From positions 1 to 52,530 of the forward strand of contig NZ_PYAV01000017.1 of the NCBI RefSeq assembly GCF_003014715.1: 52,530 nt of DNA, in the 5' to 3' direction. Positions 37,072 through 47,340 of the stretch are shown here, piece by piece (position 1 is the first letter of the stretch; each line of letters opens with the position of its first letter). The notes beneath the pieces were generated by a model. That model was not told the origin of the DNA and made no database searches. It worked only from the letters and a program-made list of their open reading frames with translations. The position numbers and the translations under genes are program-made. The stretch is from Salsuginibacillus halophilus (GTDB taxonomy: Bacteria; Bacillota; Bacilli; Bacillales; Marinococcaceae).

Positions 37072-37830
37072 GTGGGACGTGCCGAGCAAGCAGTTGAAGT
37101 TTGTTTAATGGCCGGTGAGCAGATGATTAAATATGGTGCAGAAACCTACCGCGTAGAAGATACAATGCGGCGGATGGCTGAAGCATCAGGCATGAAGCAT
37201 GTGCACAGTTTCGTTACGACAACCGGCATTTTTCTTTCAGTACAAACAAAAGATGAAGTTGATGTTATGCAGATGACGCGCGTGAATGAACGGTATCAAG
37301 ATTTGCGGAAAGTGACAGAAGTAAATCAAGTTTCGAGGGAGTACGTTTTTGGGGAACTTGATTTGGAAGATGTGAAAAAACGCTTGCAGGAAATTTCCAA
37401 GGCGCCAATGAGTTATCCGATGTGGCTCATCGTTCTTGCTTCAGGTACTGGTGGTGCAGCCTTTTCTTATTTGATCGGTCAGTCTGTTATCGATATGGGG
37501 CCGGCTTTTCTCGGAGGGATCGTAACGATGCTGAGCCTCGTGATCTTTCAACGGCATATTGGCGGGAAGTTTTTTTCAGAGTTTCTTGCCGCTTTTTTTG
37601 GTGGTGTCACAGCCTTGGTCCTCGTACAACTTGGTTTTGGCAGTAACATCGACCAAGTTATTATCGGTACAATGATCCCGCTTGTCCCGGGGATTCCGCT
37701 TACCAATTCTGTTCGTGACCTCATGAGTGGTGATTTGGTGGCTGGTGTGTCACGAGGGGCGGAGGCGGCAATCACTTCACTCTCAATTGCAGGCGGCGTG
37801 GCCCTTGCACTCTCTATATTTTTGACATAA
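37072..37830 (+). CDS. Threonine/serine exporter family protein, N-terminal half (ThrE/YjjP type)
   Basis: This 252-residue protein matches the YjjP/ThrE N-terminal domain family: a soluble start (GEQMIKYGAETYRVEDTMRR, then HSFVTTTGIFLSV) and about five membrane helices from residue 110, including the motif LVPGIPLTNSVRDL. In E. coli YjjP works with YjjB to export succinate, and in Corynebacterium the fused ThrE exports threonine; the substrate here is not known. GTG 37072 follows GGGGGGTGA. The YjjB-like partner is the next gene. Neither is present at this place in B. subtilis. Confidence 0.85.
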   Translation: MGRAEQAVEVCLMAGEQMIKYGAETYRVEDTMRRMAEASGMKHVHSFVTTTGIFLSVQTKDEVDVMQMTRVNERYQDLRKVTEVNQVSREYVFGELDLEDVKKRLQEISKAPMSYPMWLIVLASGTGGAAFSYLIGQSVIDMGPAFLGGIVTMLSLVIFQRHIGGKFFSEFLAAFFGGVTALVLVQLGFGSNIDQVIIGTMIPLVPGIPLTNSVRDLMSGDLVAGVSRGAEAAITSLSIAGGVALALSIFLT

Positions 37831-37846
37831 AGGAAGGCACTGCGCT

Positions 37847-38293
37847 ATGTGGCTTGAACTTTTACTTTGCTTTATTGCAACTGCCGCCTTTGGCATTATT
37901 TTTAACGTTCCGCTGCGCCTCGTCTGGATCGGCGGTTTAATCGGCATCATTGCCTGGTTTGTTTATGCTTATATGCCGACACTGCAAGTCTCGCCGGTAT
38001 TCTCGGCGGCGATTGCTGCGTTTACAGCTGCTTTTTTTGGGCATTTACTTGCCCGGCGGCTGCGCGTGCCTGTCACGACTTTTGCGATCCCCGGAATTAT
38101 TCCGCTTGTGCCCGGCGGGCGGGCGTATAATACGATGTTATCGTTTGTTGAGGAAGATTATCTCGGTGGGCTGGAGCTCGGGGCGGAGACATTGCTGCAG
38201 GCAGGGGCAATTGCAGCCGGCCTCGTCTTTGCGCTCTCGTTGTTTTCGATGCGGAAAGGGGTGGCAGAACGTTATGAAACGAAGCGTTCGTGA
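37847..38293 (+). CDS. Threonine/serine exporter family protein, C-terminal half (YjjB type)
   Basis: This 148-residue membrane protein has four to five hydrophobic helices and the motif IPGIIPLVPGGRAYNTM, the YjjB (ThrE C-terminal) signature, mirroring LVPGIPLTN in the preceding protein. The two probably form one transporter. AAGGAAGG precedes the ATG. Its last 20 bp overlap tilS, so tilS is translationally coupled to it. Confidence 0.85.
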   Translation: MWLELLLCFIATAAFGIIFNVPLRLVWIGGLIGIIAWFVYAYMPTLQVSPVFSAAIAAFTAAFFGHLLARRLRVPVTTFAIPGIIPLVPGGRAYNTMLSFVEEDYLGGLELGAETLLQAGAIAAGLVFALSLFSMRKGVAERYETKRS

Positions 38294-39704
38294 ACATATT
38301 CATAAGCATCATCTCTTTGAATCAGGGGACAATGTGTTAGTAGCGGTGTCCGGTGGTGTGGATTCGATGGTGCTGTTGCACTGGCTTCATCATTTCTGCG
38401 CAAATATTTCTGTCACTGCTGCTCACGTTGATCATAACCTGCGCCCGGAAAGCGTAAATGACAGCCGGCTAGTCCAAAAATTTTGCGCGGCAGAAGGGAT
38501 CCCGTTTGTAAACGAGACTTTAAAAGCTGCTGATTATACAGCAGGTGCCAACATCCAGGCCGAAGCCCGTCGCCTCCGCTATAATGCTTTAGAGACAGCA
38601 GCGTCTCTGCACGGGTGCAGAAAAATTGCGACCGCGCATCATGCAGATGATCAACTAGAAACGATCTGGATGGCGTTTGCCCGTGGCACTTGGGGGGAAG
38701 GTAATTGGGGAATCCCGCCGAAACGAAGAGCGGACCATGCTGACATTGAGGTTGTACGCCCGTTTCTGCCGGTAGAAAAATCCGAAATCAAGGCATATGC
38801 TGCAAATTATCAGATTGCATATGCAGAAGATGAGAGCAATGCATCAGATAAGTATACCCGCAACCGGTTTCGTCGTATGCTTCCGTTGTTGAAAGCAGAA
38901 AATCCGTCTATGCTGGATCAGCTCCAGCCCCAGCTGGATCGACTCAATGATGAGCGGGACTGGATGAAACAAGAAGCAGAAGCAGCGCTCTCAAAAGTCG
39001 CCGTTTTTCAAAACGATCACGTCGAGCTCTCCTGTAGTGCCCTTATAGAAAGACATGCGGCTTTACAGCAGCACATGGTTAAAATCATTTTAGGCGCTCT
39101 TTATGAAAGTTCTTCAGCCACACCATCTGCTATACATATTGATGCCTGCCTGCGTCTTGCTACTGCAGATCACCCTTCCGCCCGAATTGACCTGCCTGGT
39201 GGCTTGCAGGCAGAGCGGATGTACGACCGGCTCTTCTTTAGACCCGCTCCGCAGTCACTGCCAGATGCCGGCTGTTGTCAGCAAATCAATATTCCGGGGA
39301 CAGTTAATGTCGAAACCGGTGTGCTGCATGCCTGGGATACCGATGAGCTTCCTGCAGCTCTGCAAGATCCCGGACAGCTTGTGTTGTCAGCGGCTGAAAT
39401 TGAGTTTCCGCTCCACGTACGTACGCGCCGCAGACAAGACGTAATGCAGCCGGCCGGCATGCACGGAACGAAAAAGTTAAAGCGTATTTTAATAGATGCG
39501 AAAGTACCTGCGCTCTGGCGCAATACGTGGCCAGTGATTGTCGACAACAGCGGATGGGTCGTTTGGGTCCCCGGGGTGAAAAAAGGCTCGGCAGCCTGGA
39601 CGGAACGTCTGCCGAAGGAAGCACCGTATGTTGTGCTTAATTTTACGTCAGCGCCCTCATTTCAGGAACGATTTGAGCAAATGGTGAAAATACACAGCAA
39701 ATGA
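38274..39704 (+). CDS. tilS: tRNA(Ile)-lysidine synthase
   Basis: TilS converts C34 of the CAT-anticodon tRNA-Ile into lysidine so that it reads AUA; it is essential. The N-terminal N-type ATP pyrophosphatase has the PP-loop VAVSGGVDSM at about residues 23-32 and the ATAHHADDQLET segment; the TilS C-terminal domains follow. ATG 38274 lies inside the end of the preceding gene with GAAAGGGGTGG upstream and gives 476 residues (472 in B. subtilis). The longer frame from 37950 is unrelated sequence. Confidence 0.94.
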   Translation: MKRSVREHIHKHHLFESGDNVLVAVSGGVDSMVLLHWLHHFCANISVTAAHVDHNLRPESVNDSRLVQKFCAAEGIPFVNETLKAADYTAGANIQAEARRLRYNALETAASLHGCRKIATAHHADDQLETIWMAFARGTWGEGNWGIPPKRRADHADIEVVRPFLPVEKSEIKAYAANYQIAYAEDESNASDKYTRNRFRRMLPLLKAENPSMLDQLQPQLDRLNDERDWMKQEAEAALSKVAVFQNDHVELSCSALIERHAALQQHMVKIILGALYESSSATPSAIHIDACLRLATADHPSARIDLPGGLQAERMYDRLFFRPAPQSLPDAGCCQQINIPGTVNVETGVLHAWDTDELPAALQDPGQLVLSAAEIEFPLHVRTRRRQDVMQPAGMHGTKKLKRILIDAKVPALWRNTWPVIVDNSGWVVWVPGVKKGSAAWTERLPKEAPYVVLNFTSAPSFQERFEQMVKIHSK

Positions 39705-39723
39705 TGCGTTGATCTTCCTACCG

Positions 39724-39752
39724 TGTTATGATAGTAGGCGGTTGATTATAAT
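39724..39752 (+). promoter_or_regulatory. Candidate promoter of hpt
   Basis: TATAAT at 39747-39752 is perfect; a weak TGTTAT lies 17 bp upstream. Confidence 0.4.
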
Positions 39753-39802
39753 GATCTGCACTAGCATAAAGAATTCAATTTTTATTGGAGGTTTCTTGCA
39801 GG

Positions 39803-40345
39803 ATGAATGATGAAATTGAAAAGGTCTTAATTTCCGAAGAAGAAATTCAACAGAAAGTAGCAGAGCTCGGTGAACAGCTGTCTGAAGAGTACAAAGACCG
39901 CTTTCCACTCGTGATCGGTGTGTTGAAAGGCGCCCTGCCATTTATGGCGGATTTAACGAAGCGGATGAATACGCATATTGAACTTGATTTTATGGATGTC
40001 TCAAGCTATGGAAACTCAACAGTATCTTCCGGTGAAGTGAAAATTGAAAAAGATCTTGATACATCTGTTGATGGACGTGACGTATTGATCCTTGAAGATA
40101 TTATTGACAGCGGGTTAACGTTGAGTTACTTGGTCAGCTTGTTCCGTCATCGGAATGCGCGCTCGGTCAAGATTGTTACACTGCTGGACAAGCCGGAGGG
40201 GCGCAACGTTGACCTTGTACCGGATGTTGCCGGATTTACGGTGCCGGATGAGTTCGTTGTCGGTTATGGTTTAGATTACGCAGAACGGTATCGAAACCTC
40301 CCCTACATCGGTATTTTGAAGCCCGAAATTTATAAGGGTTCATGA
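39803..40345 (+). CDS. hpt: Hypoxanthine-guanine phosphoribosyltransferase
   Basis: Hpt salvages hypoxanthine and guanine with PRPP to give IMP and GMP. The PRPP loop [17 protein letters not shown] is at about residues 94-110, and [20 protein letters not shown] near the C-terminus binds the purine. ATG 39803 gives 180 residues as in B. subtilis; GGAGG lies 11 bases upstream. In B. subtilis TilS and HprT together activate ftsH transcription; the same three genes are adjacent here. Confidence 0.96.
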   Translation: MNDEIEKVLISEEEIQQKVAELGEQLSEEYKDRFPLVIGVLKGALPFMADLTKRMNTHIELDFMDVSSYGNSTVSSGEVKIEKDLDTSVDGRDVLILEDIIDSGLTLSYLVSLFRHRNARSVKIVTLLDKPEGRNVDLVPDVAGFTVPDEFVVGYGLDYAERYRNLPYIGILKPEIYKGS

Positions 40346-40375
40346 TTGTAGCGGAAAAATAATATATGGTACGAT
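40346..40375 (+). promoter_or_regulatory. Candidate promoter of ftsH
   Basis: TTGTAG and TACGAT with 18-bp spacing, starting just after the hpt stop codon. Confidence 0.4.
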
Positions 40376-40411
40376 TGTCTAAGCTTTGAAGCTCGTGGGA
40401 GGAGGTCAGGC

Positions 40412-42493
40412 ATGAATCGGATTTTCCGAAATACCGTTTTTTACTTACTTATATTTTTGGTCATTATCGGTGTCGTAAGCTTTTTCAGCGGCGACCAGAC
40501 CGATGCTGATCCGATAACGTCAGATGAATTTTTAACAGCACTTGAACAGAATGAAGTGCAGGAAATGACTGTAAAACCTGAACGTGAGGTGTATTTGATC
40601 GAAGGTCAAATGGCCCAGGCGGCAGAAGATGAAACCTTCAAAACGCATGTGCTCATTTCCGAAGATACAACCGATGCTTTAATGACAGCATCCGGTCCAG
40701 ATGGACAGCCGCTTCAGTTTGATACAGAGCCGGCGGATGAAACCGGAGGCTGGGTAACGTTCTTTACGTCGGTGATTCCGTTTATTATTATCTTCATTCT
40801 CTTCTTCTTCCTGCTTAGTCAAGCCCAAGGCGGCGGCGGCGGAAAGATGATGAACTTCGGCAAAAGTAAAGCGAAGATGGTGCCGGATGATAAAAAACAA
40901 GTTCGCTTTAAAGACGTTGCCGGTGCTGAGGAAGAAAAGCAGGAGCTCGTAGAAGTTGTTGAGTTCTTGAAGGATCCGCGCAAATTTGCAAACATTGGCG
41001 CCCGCATTCCAAAAGGTGTGCTGCTTGTCGGCCCGCCGGGAACTGGTAAGACCTTGCTCGGCCGTGCGGTTGCAGGCGAAGCTGGCGTCCCATTCTTCTC
41101 TATCAGCGGTTCTGACTTTGTGGAAATGTTTGTCGGTGTCGGGGCATCCCGTGTCCGTGACTTGTTTGAAAACGCAAAGAAAAACGCACCTTGTATCATC
41201 TTTATTGATGAGATCGATGCAGTTGGGCGTCAGCGTGGTGCCGGCCTTGGCGGCGGCCACGACGAACGTGAACAAACATTGAACCAGCTGCTTGTTGAGA
41301 TGGACGGTTTTGGGGCAAATGAAGGGATCATCATTATTGCTGCAACGAACCGTGCCGATGTGCTTGACCCGGCGTTGCTCCGTCCAGGCCGCTTTGACCG
41401 CCAGATCACTGTTGGTCTGCCGGATGTGAACGGCCGTGAGGAAGTTCTCGGTGTTCATGTGAAAAACAAGCCGATCAGTGAAAATGTTGACTTAAAAGCT
41501 GTTGCACAGCGTACACCTGGCTTCTCAGGTGCAGACCTTGAGAACTTGTTGAACGAGGCAGCCCTTGTTGCCGCACGTGCTGACAGCGATGAAATTCAGA
41601 TGGTGCACGTAGAAGAAGCGATCGACCGCGTTGTTGCCGGTCCGGCGAAGAAGAGCCGTGTCATTTCTGAAAAAGAGAAAAATATTGTGGCTCATCATGA
41701 GGCTGGTCATACAGTTGTCGGCGTTAAGCTGCAAAATGCAGATATGGTACACAAAGTTACGATCGTACCGCGTGGACAGGCCGGCGGTTATGCAGTAATG
41801 CTTCCAAAAGAAGACCGCTACTTTATGACAAAGCCGGAGCTGCTTGATAAGATTGTTGGTCTCCTCGGTGGACGCGTTGCCGAAGAAGTCATGTTTGATG
41901 AAGTGAGCACAGGCGCTCACAATGACTTCCAGCGTGCGACGGCGATTGCCCGTAAAATGGTGACAGAATACGGCATGAGTGAAAAACTAGGCCCGCTCCA
42001 GTTCGGTTCGAACTCTGGAGGCCAAGTCTTCCTCGGCCGCGACATTCAAAACGATCAAAACTACAGTGATGCAATTGCGCATGAAATTGATCTTGAAGTT
42101 CAGCGCTTAATCACCGAAAGTTACGATCGATGCAAGCAGATTCTTACCGAGCATAAAGATAAGCTTGAGCTTGTTGCAGAAAAACTGCTTGAACTTGAAA
42201 CGCTCGATGCTGAACAAATCCGCTCTCTTGTTGATGATGGAAAGCTCCCGGAAGGGCACCATTCAAACGAGAACCAGCAGGATGCCATCGACGCAAGCGG
42301 CGTGAACAAAGATGAAAACAGCAGTACTTCGGATGGAAATAGTGATGATATGCGCGTAAACATCCAATCCAAACCAGAAGATGCTGAAACGCCGGAAGTT
42401 GAGACGGATGAAAATACGTCTTCAGAAGATACCGAGCACACAGACAGTGAAAATAACGACCAAGATGATGATGACAACGGCCGTCGTTCGTAA
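40412..42493 (+). CDS. ftsH: ATP-dependent zinc metalloprotease FtsH
   Basis: FtsH is the membrane-bound AAA+ protease that degrades misfolded and regulatory membrane and cytosolic proteins. Two membrane helices (residues 5-24 and about 112-132) flank an extracytoplasmic domain; Walker A GPPGTGKT is at about 207-214, Walker [14 protein letters not shown] follows, and the zinc site HEAGH is near residue 429. The 693 residues are about 55 more than in B. subtilis because of a highly acidic, low-complexity C-terminal tail of about 75 residues. The ATG follows GGGAGGAGG. Confidence 0.97.
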   Translation: MNRIFRNTVFYLLIFLVIIGVVSFFSGDQTDADPITSDEFLTALEQNEVQEMTVKPEREVYLIEGQMAQAAEDETFKTHVLISEDTTDALMTASGPDGQPLQFDTEPADETGGWVTFFTSVIPFIIIFILFFFLLSQAQGGGGGKMMNFGKSKAKMVPDDKKQVRFKDVAGAEEEKQELVEVVEFLKDPRKFANIGARIPKGVLLVGPPGTGKTLLGRAVAGEAGVPFFSISGSDFVEMFVGVGASRVRDLFENAKKNAPCIIFIDEIDAVGRQRGAGLGGGHDEREQTLNQLLVEMDGFGANEGIIIIAATNRADVLDPALLRPGRFDRQITVGLPDVNGREEVLGVHVKNKPISENVDLKAVAQRTPGFSGADLENLLNEAALVAARADSDEIQMVHVEEAIDRVVAGPAKKSRVISEKEKNIVAHHEAGHTVVGVKLQNADMVHKVTIVPRGQAGGYAVMLPKEDRYFMTKPELLDKIVGLLGGRVAEEVMFDEVSTGAHNDFQRATAIARKMVTEYGMSEKLGPLQFGSNSGGQVFLGRDIQNDQNYSDAIAHEIDLEVQRLITESYDRCKQILTEHKDKLELVAEKLLELETLDAEQIRSLVDDGKLPEGHHSNENQQDAIDASGVNKDENSSTSDGNSDDMRVNIQSKPEDAETPEVETDENTSSEDTEHTDSENNDQDDDDNGRRS

Positions 42494-42554
42494 GTGAACC
42501 AACGGCCTGCGCCATTCAGGTAAATGGAAATCTTGGCGGAAACGTCTCAATTAG

Positions 42555-42586
42555 GAGGGGTGCCAAACCGGCATCCCTCTTTTTTC
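42555..42586 (+). terminator. Intrinsic terminator after ftsH
   Basis: GAGGGGTGCC pairs with GGCATCCCTC (one G-T pair) around AAACC and is followed by seven T residues. Confidence 0.92.
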
Positions 42587-42631
42587 TGAATCAATGCGTA
42601 CGCAAAATATATGAGTAAAATGGTGATAGCT

Positions 42632-43405
42632 ATGGTACTGGTCATTGATGTAGGTAATACAAATATCGTTCTCGGGGTTTATCGCGAAGATGAGCTTGTG
42701 TATCACTGGCGGTTAACAACGGATCAAGAAAAAACAGAAGACGAATACGGTATGACCGTGAAAGCGCTGCTTGAAAATGCTGGTTTAGCACTTTTGCATA
42801 TCGACGGAGCCATCATTTCTTCAGTTGTACCGCCAATTATGTTCTCTTTGGAGCATATGTGTCGCAAATACCTTGGATTAGAGCCGATGGTCATCGGCCC
42901 GGGGATGAAAACTGGTTTAAACATCCGCTATGACAGCCCGCGCGACGTTGGTGCCGACCGGATCGTCAACGCCGTGGCTGCCCTTGACGATTATGAACCA
43001 CCACTTGTGATCGTAGATTTTGGAACAGCGACGACTTTTTGTTATATTGATGAGCACGGTCAGTATATCGGAGGTGCAATCGCTCCCGGGATTGCGATTT
43101 CCACAGAAGCGCTATACAGCGAAGCTTCAAAGCTGCCCCGCATTGAAATTGCTGCTCCGTATACAATTGTCGGTAAAAATACGGTTCACGCGATGCAGTC
43201 CGGGATATATTACGGGTATGTCGGTCAAGTTGATGGGATTGTAAGCCGTATGAAAAAACAAGCACCTGCGCCGGCGACTTCAATTGCAACCGGCGGCCTG
43301 GCCCGTTTGATTGGCGAAGAAGCAGAAACCATTGATATTGTAGACCCATCATTAACATTGAAAGGCTTAAAAATTATTTACGATAAAAACGTGAGCGGTG
43401 ATTAA
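42632..43405 (+). CDS. coaX: Type III pantothenate kinase
   Basis: CoaX phosphorylates pantothenate, the first step of coenzyme A synthesis; type III kinases need a monovalent cation and are not feedback-inhibited by CoA. The ASKHA fold shows the phosphate-1 motif [14 protein letters not shown] at the N-terminus, [15 protein letters not shown] and [12 protein letters not shown] 42632 is preferred because GGTGATA precedes it and it gives 257 residues, matching the family start; ATGs at 42611 and 42620 lack a ribosome binding site. Confidence 0.93.
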   Translation: MVLVIDVGNTNIVLGVYREDELVYHWRLTTDQEKTEDEYGMTVKALLENAGLALLHIDGAIISSVVPPIMFSLEHMCRKYLGLEPMVIGPGMKTGLNIRYDSPRDVGADRIVNAVAALDDYEPPLVIVDFGTATTFCYIDEHGQYIGGAIAPGIAISTEALYSEASKLPRIEIAAPYTIVGKNTVHAMQSGIYYGYVGQVDGIVSRMKKQAPAPATSIATGGLARLIGEEAETIDIVDPSLTLKGLKIIYDKNVSGD

Positions 43406-43450
43406 CGCCGTTAGACGTCCAAACAAAATTAAAGGAGGTGAAGCTGCTGA

Positions 43451-43495
43451 ATGGACAACAGCTTAAAGAGAGCCAGTTGCAGTCAGCAGCAATGA
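43451..43495 (+). CDS. 14-codon leader ORF before hslO
   Basis: A consensus ribosome binding site AAAGGAGGTGA (43431-43441) lies 9 bases before ATG 43451. This opens a frame of 14 codons (MDNSLKRASCSQQQ) that stops at TGA 43493. The hslO ATG follows three bases later in the same frame and has no ribosome binding site of its own. The likely explanation is translational coupling through reinitiation. A miscalled stop codon or an older longer N-terminus are alternatives. Confidence 0.5.
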   Translation: MDNSLKRASCSQQQ

Positions 43496-43498
43496 TTC

Positions 43499-44392
43499 AT
43501 GTCAGACTATCTTGTGAAAGCCCTTGGGTATAACGATCACGTACGTGCCTATGCGATTCGAACAACAGAAATGGTCAACGAAGCAGTTACCCGCCACCAT
43601 GCATGGCCAACCGCCGCTGCCGCTCTCGGCCGGGCGATGACAGCCGGTTCAATGATGGGTTCGATGCTTAAAGGTGAAGAGAAATTAACAGTTAAAGTCG
43701 AAGGCGGAGGGCCGATGGGACCGATTGTCGTTGACAGCGAATCCGACGGCAGCACCCGCGGCTACGCGCACAATATGCAGGTTCATTTCGACTTAAATGA
43801 CCAAAGTAAATTAGATGTAGCACAAGCCGTTGGAACAGAAGGTTTCTTATCTGTCGTGAAAGATATCGGAATGAAAGACAACTTTACCGGAAGTGTTCCG
43901 CTCGTTTCTGGTGAGCTTGGGGATGATTTCACGTATTATTTTGTAACTTCCGAACAAGTGCCGTCTTCTGTCGGGCTCGGAGTTCTCGTTAACCCGGATA
44001 ACACGGTGCAGGCAAGCGGCGGGTTTATTCTGCAAATTATGCCAAATGCCCCGGAAGAAGTGGTGGATGAAGTTGAGCAGCAAATTCAAGCGATGCCGCC
44101 GATTTCAAAACTCATTGAGCGCGGCAAAACGCCAGAAGAAATCTTGAGCATCATGTTAAAAGATGAACACAAAATTATTGAAACTTCACCTGTTTCCTTT
44201 TCCTGTAAGTGTTCGCGCGAGCGCATTGAGCAAGCACTTATCAGCCTCGGCAGTGCAGAGCTGATTGATATGAAAGACGTAGACCACGGCGCCGAAACCC
44301 AGTGCCATTTCTGCAATGAGATTTACAACTTTACTGAAGAAGATCTTGCTGGGCTGGCTGAAAAAGCAAAGACGATCGAGGAAGCAAACTAG
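43499..44392 (+). CDS. hslO: Redox-regulated chaperone Hsp33
   Basis: Hsp33 becomes an active holdase when oxidised. The N-terminal domain ([20 protein letters not shown] onward) and the C-terminal zinc switch with CKC at about 235-237 and CHFC at about 268-271 are complete. Length is 297 residues. An in-frame TGA directly precedes the ATG by one codon, so no upstream start is possible; the only strong ribosome binding site is that of the leader ORF. In B. subtilis yacD and cysK follow; here pabB follows directly. Confidence 0.95.
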   Translation: MSDYLVKALGYNDHVRAYAIRTTEMVNEAVTRHHAWPTAAAALGRAMTAGSMMGSMLKGEEKLTVKVEGGGPMGPIVVDSESDGSTRGYAHNMQVHFDLNDQSKLDVAQAVGTEGFLSVVKDIGMKDNFTGSVPLVSGELGDDFTYYFVTSEQVPSSVGLGVLVNPDNTVQASGGFILQIMPNAPEEVVDEVEQQIQAMPPISKLIERGKTPEEILSIMLKDEHKIIETSPVSFSCKCSRERIEQALISLGSAELIDMKDVDHGAETQCHFCNEIYNFTEEDLAGLAEKAKTIEEAN

Positions 44393-44404
44393 GAGTGACC
44401 TTTG

Positions 44405-45877
44405 ATGAGCCGACAACAAACACTTGCCTCTTACCCGAATATAGAAGGGGAACGCCGGGCCTACACTGCAAGCTTAGATATCGAGCCTGGCATTTGGTTT
44501 GAAAAATATAAAGAGTTTTCGCAAGGGCGCCGTTACCACATGGTGCTTGAAAGCGGGCGTAGCGGGCGTTATAGCATGATGGGGGTTGATCCATTTGCTG
44601 TACTTAAAGGCAAGGACGATCAATTAACGGTCGAAACCGCTGCAGGAGAGGAAATTTTGTACGGCGAACTGCTTGATGCAATGAAAACGTGGATGAAGCC
44701 GTTTCAAACCAAAACCTGCGCGGATCTCCCGGATTTTCAAGGCGGTGCACTTGGTTATTTAAGTTATGATTACGTACGTCAAGTTGAGCGTCTTCCGCAG
44801 AAAGCAGAAGATGATTTAAACACGTATGATTTATATTTTCTCGTATTTGAAGACGTCTTTGTTTATGATCATGAACAACAAATTCTTTATCTGATCGCCC
44901 AGGAAACAGCCGATGAAAGAGGCGAAGCTGCCGCTGCCACACGTTTAGCTGCACACAAGTCCGCCTGGATGGGCGAAGCAGCGCCAGGCGCTTGGACCAA
45001 GGTAAAAGAACGGGTTGATACTTGGGAGCCGTCGTTTAGTAAAGCAGGTTTCGCTGAGGCGGTTGAGCGCGTAAAGCACTACATTAGCCAAGGTGATGTG
45101 TTTCAAGTGAATTTAAGTGTTCGTCAGTCCAAGCCGTTAAACACTCCGCCGCTTCATATCTATGAAAAACTGCGCATGCTGAATCCGTCCCCTTACATGG
45201 GTTATATGCAGACGCCAGAAATGCAGCTAGTAAGCGCCTCGCCGGAACTGCTTGTTAAAAAGAGGGGTCGTGAAGCCTCCACCCGGCCGATTGCAGGCAC
45301 CCGGCCGCGCGGTGATTCTTCGGAGGCAGACGCAGCTTATGTTGATGAAATGCTCGGTAACGAAAAAGAGCGGGCCGAGCACGTGATGCTTGTCGACTTA
45401 GAACGCAACGACTTAGGTCGGGTGTGCGCTTACGGTTCGGTTGAAGTGGATGAATTGATGGTCGTTGAAAAATACTCCCACGTCATGCACATTGTTTCTA
45501 ATGTCAAAGGGTTGCTTCGCCCTGATGTAGACGCGTATGATATGATCAAAGCAACGTTTCCGGGTGGTACAATCACCGGAGCTCCAAAAGTAAGGACAAT
45601 GGAAATCATTGAAGAGTTAGAGCCTGTGCGCCGTGGTGTCTATACCGGGTCGATGGGATGGATCGGTTTTAACGGGGATATGGAGCTGTCGATCTCTATT
45701 CGAACCATGGTAGCTGCAGAAGGCCAGGCGTATGTTCAGGCAGGGGCAGGGATCGTTATTGATTCCAAACCGGAAGCAGAATATGAGGAATCGCTCAAAA
45801 AAGCAATAGCGCTTTGGCGGGCAAAAGAGATGAGTGAAGAAGAGCTGACCCCGAAACGAGAGGAGATCGAGCAATGA
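44405..45877 (+). CDS. pabB: Aminodeoxychorismate synthase component I
   Basis: PabB aminates chorismate, using ammonia from PabA, to form 4-amino-4-deoxychorismate in folate synthesis. The 490 residues contain the chorismate-binding core with [47 protein letters not shown] and [10 protein letters not shown]. The PIAGT form, rather than the PIKGT of E. coli PabB, is also what I recall for the B. subtilis enzyme. Assignment to folate rather than tryptophan rests on the operon: pabA, pabC, folP, folB and folK follow. The ATG follows AGGAGTGA and the stop overlaps pabA. Confidence 0.92.
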   Translation: MSRQQTLASYPNIEGERRAYTASLDIEPGIWFEKYKEFSQGRRYHMVLESGRSGRYSMMGVDPFAVLKGKDDQLTVETAAGEEILYGELLDAMKTWMKPFQTKTCADLPDFQGGALGYLSYDYVRQVERLPQKAEDDLNTYDLYFLVFEDVFVYDHEQQILYLIAQETADERGEAAAATRLAAHKSAWMGEAAPGAWTKVKERVDTWEPSFSKAGFAEAVERVKHYISQGDVFQVNLSVRQSKPLNTPPLHIYEKLRMLNPSPYMGYMQTPEMQLVSASPELLVKKRGREASTRPIAGTRPRGDSSEADAAYVDEMLGNEKERAEHVMLVDLERNDLGRVCAYGSVEVDELMVVEKYSHVMHIVSNVKGLLRPDVDAYDMIKATFPGGTITGAPKVRTMEIIEELEPVRRGVYTGSMGWIGFNGDMELSISIRTMVAAEGQAYVQAGAGIVIDSKPEAEYEESLKKAIALWRAKEMSEEELTPKREEIEQ

Positions 45878-46458
45878 TTGTAATGATTGATAACTACGAC
45901 TCGTTTACGTATAACCTCGTTCAGTATTTAGGAGAGATGGGCGAAGAACTGCGGGTGTACCGTAATGATGAAATCACCGTTGAAGAAATTGAAGCCTTAA
46001 ACCCTGAAGTATTAATGATTTCACCGGGACCGTGCTCGCCGGATGAAGCAGGGATCAGCATGGAGGCGATCTCGCATTTTGCCGGCCGCCTGCCGATTTT
46101 TGGCGTTTGTCTAGGTCATCAATGCATGGCGCAAGTGTTTGGAGGCGATGTGGTTCGCGCGGATCGGTTGATGCACGGGAAAACGTCGCTTATTCATCAC
46201 GACGGCCGTACGGTTTATCAAGGTTTGCATCAGCCGATGACAGCTACCCGATATCATTCGTTAATCGTTAAACGCGAGACGCTGCCTGCTTCGTTTGAAG
46301 TAACGTCTTGGACTGAAGAGGGTGAGCTCATGGGCATCCGACACACCGAATATGCCATGGAAGGGGTTCAGTTCCACCCGGAATCGATAATGACGGGAGA
46401 GGGAAAACTGCTGCTGCGCAACTTTATGGATCACTACAACCTATGGACGAAGGTGTAG
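45874..46458 (+). CDS. pabA: Aminodeoxychorismate/anthranilate synthase glutamine amidotransferase component
   Basis: PabA (TrpG) supplies ammonia from glutamine. It is a class I amidotransferase with catalytic Cys in FGVCLGHQC (about residue 79) and the His-Glu pair in VQFHPESIM. The 194 residues match B. subtilis PabA, which serves both folate and tryptophan synthesis. ATG 45874 overlaps the pabB stop by 4 bp. Whether a separate trpG exists in this genome cannot be seen. Confidence 0.94.
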   Translation: MIVMIDNYDSFTYNLVQYLGEMGEELRVYRNDEITVEEIEALNPEVLMISPGPCSPDEAGISMEAISHFAGRLPIFGVCLGHQCMAQVFGGDVVRADRLMHGKTSLIHHDGRTVYQGLHQPMTATRYHSLIVKRETLPASFEVTSWTEEGELMGIRHTEYAMEGVQFHPESIMTGEGKLLLRNFMDHYNLWTKV

Positions 46459-46461
46459 CCG

Positions 46462-47340
46462 GTGCAGCTTTATTTTAACGGACGCATTCTTCCGGCAGAA
46501 GAAGTGAAGCTTTCGCCGTTTGAGCACGGATTTATGTATGGGCTCGGTGCATTTGAGACGATTCGGCTGTATAACGGTCATCCGTTTCTGCTTGCGGACC
46601 ATCACCGCCGGCTAAGTCATGCGCTTGAAGTTATGAACATTGCATGGACGGTTACAGTCGAGGAGATGAAGGACCAAATTGCTGAAACCGCCGCCGCTAA
46701 CGAAACTGCAAATGCATCGATCCGTTACAATGTCTCTGCAGGTGAAGGGCCGGCCGGGCTGACGACAGCCGTGTATGATAAGCCGACAACTTTGATTTAC
46801 ACGAAGCCTTTGAATCCGCAGGCAATGCCGCAAGAGAAGTACGGGCAGCTGTTATCGCTTAGACGGAACACCCCGGAGAGCAAGGAGCGTATCAAGTCGC
46901 ACCACTATTTAAACAGCATTCTTGGCAGGCGTGAAGTTGGTCAGGCGCAGGATCGTGAAGGCATCTTTTTAACCGAAAACGGGTATATCTCTGAAGGTGT
47001 CGTTTCAAATATTTTTTGGATGTACGGCACGACGCTTTATACGCCGACGCTTGAAACTGGCATTCTAGATGGTGTGACCCGCCGTTTTGTCATGAAGCTT
47101 GCGAAAGAAGCAGGTTTTTCCGTTAAAACCGGCTTTTACGAATGGCAGGAGCTTGAGCAGGCAGATGAAGCATTTATGACCAACAGTATTCAAGAAATTG
47201 TACCGCTTGCCGCTGTAGGTGCTGCCACATTTACAAACCGCCGGACAAAGGAAATCCGCCGGCTGTATCAAACATTTCGGGATCAGCTCTGGTCCCGGGA
47301 TGAAATGCAGCTAACGGGCCCTTTCGGTGACTGGGGATGA
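46462..47340 (+). CDS. pabC: Aminodeoxychorismate lyase
   Basis: PabC eliminates pyruvate from aminodeoxychorismate to give 4-aminobenzoate. It is a PLP fold-type IV protein with the SPFEHGFMYGLGAFETIRLY start, the lysine in IKSHHYLNSILGRREV that should carry PLP, and the ENGYISEGVVSNIFW segment. It begins at GTG 46462, 3 bp after pabA, and its stop overlaps folP. Length 292 residues. Branched-chain aminotransferases share the fold, but the context decides. Confidence 0.92.
   Translation: MQLYFNGRILPAEEVKLSPFEHGFMYGLGAFETIRLYNGHPFLLADHHRRLSHALEVMNIAWTVTVEEMKDQIAETAAANETANASIRYNVSAGEGPAGLTTAVYDKPTTLIYTKPLNPQAMPQEKYGQLLSLRRNTPESKERIKSHHYLNSILGRREVGQAQDREGIFLTENGYISEGVVSNIFWMYGTTLYTPTLETGILDGVTRRFVMKLAKEAGFSVKTGFYEWQELEQADEAFMTNSIQEIVPLAAVGAATFTNRRTKEIRRLYQTFRDQLWSRDEMQLTGPFGDWG

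Noticed and set aside
37950-38273. Long upstream extension of the tilS frame
   Set aside because: It runs through the YjjB-like gene in another frame; TilS homology begins only at ATG 38274, which has its own ribosome binding site.
40679-41458. 259-codon minus-strand frame inside ftsH
   Set aside because: A long antisense shadow of a highly conserved gene; its translation has no domain and ftsH accounts for the coding signal.
45280-45310. PIAGT motif in PabB, anthranilate-synthase-like, as a sign of a tryptophan role
   Set aside because: To my recollection the B. subtilis PabB has the same motif, and the folate operon context is complete, so it is the family norm here.
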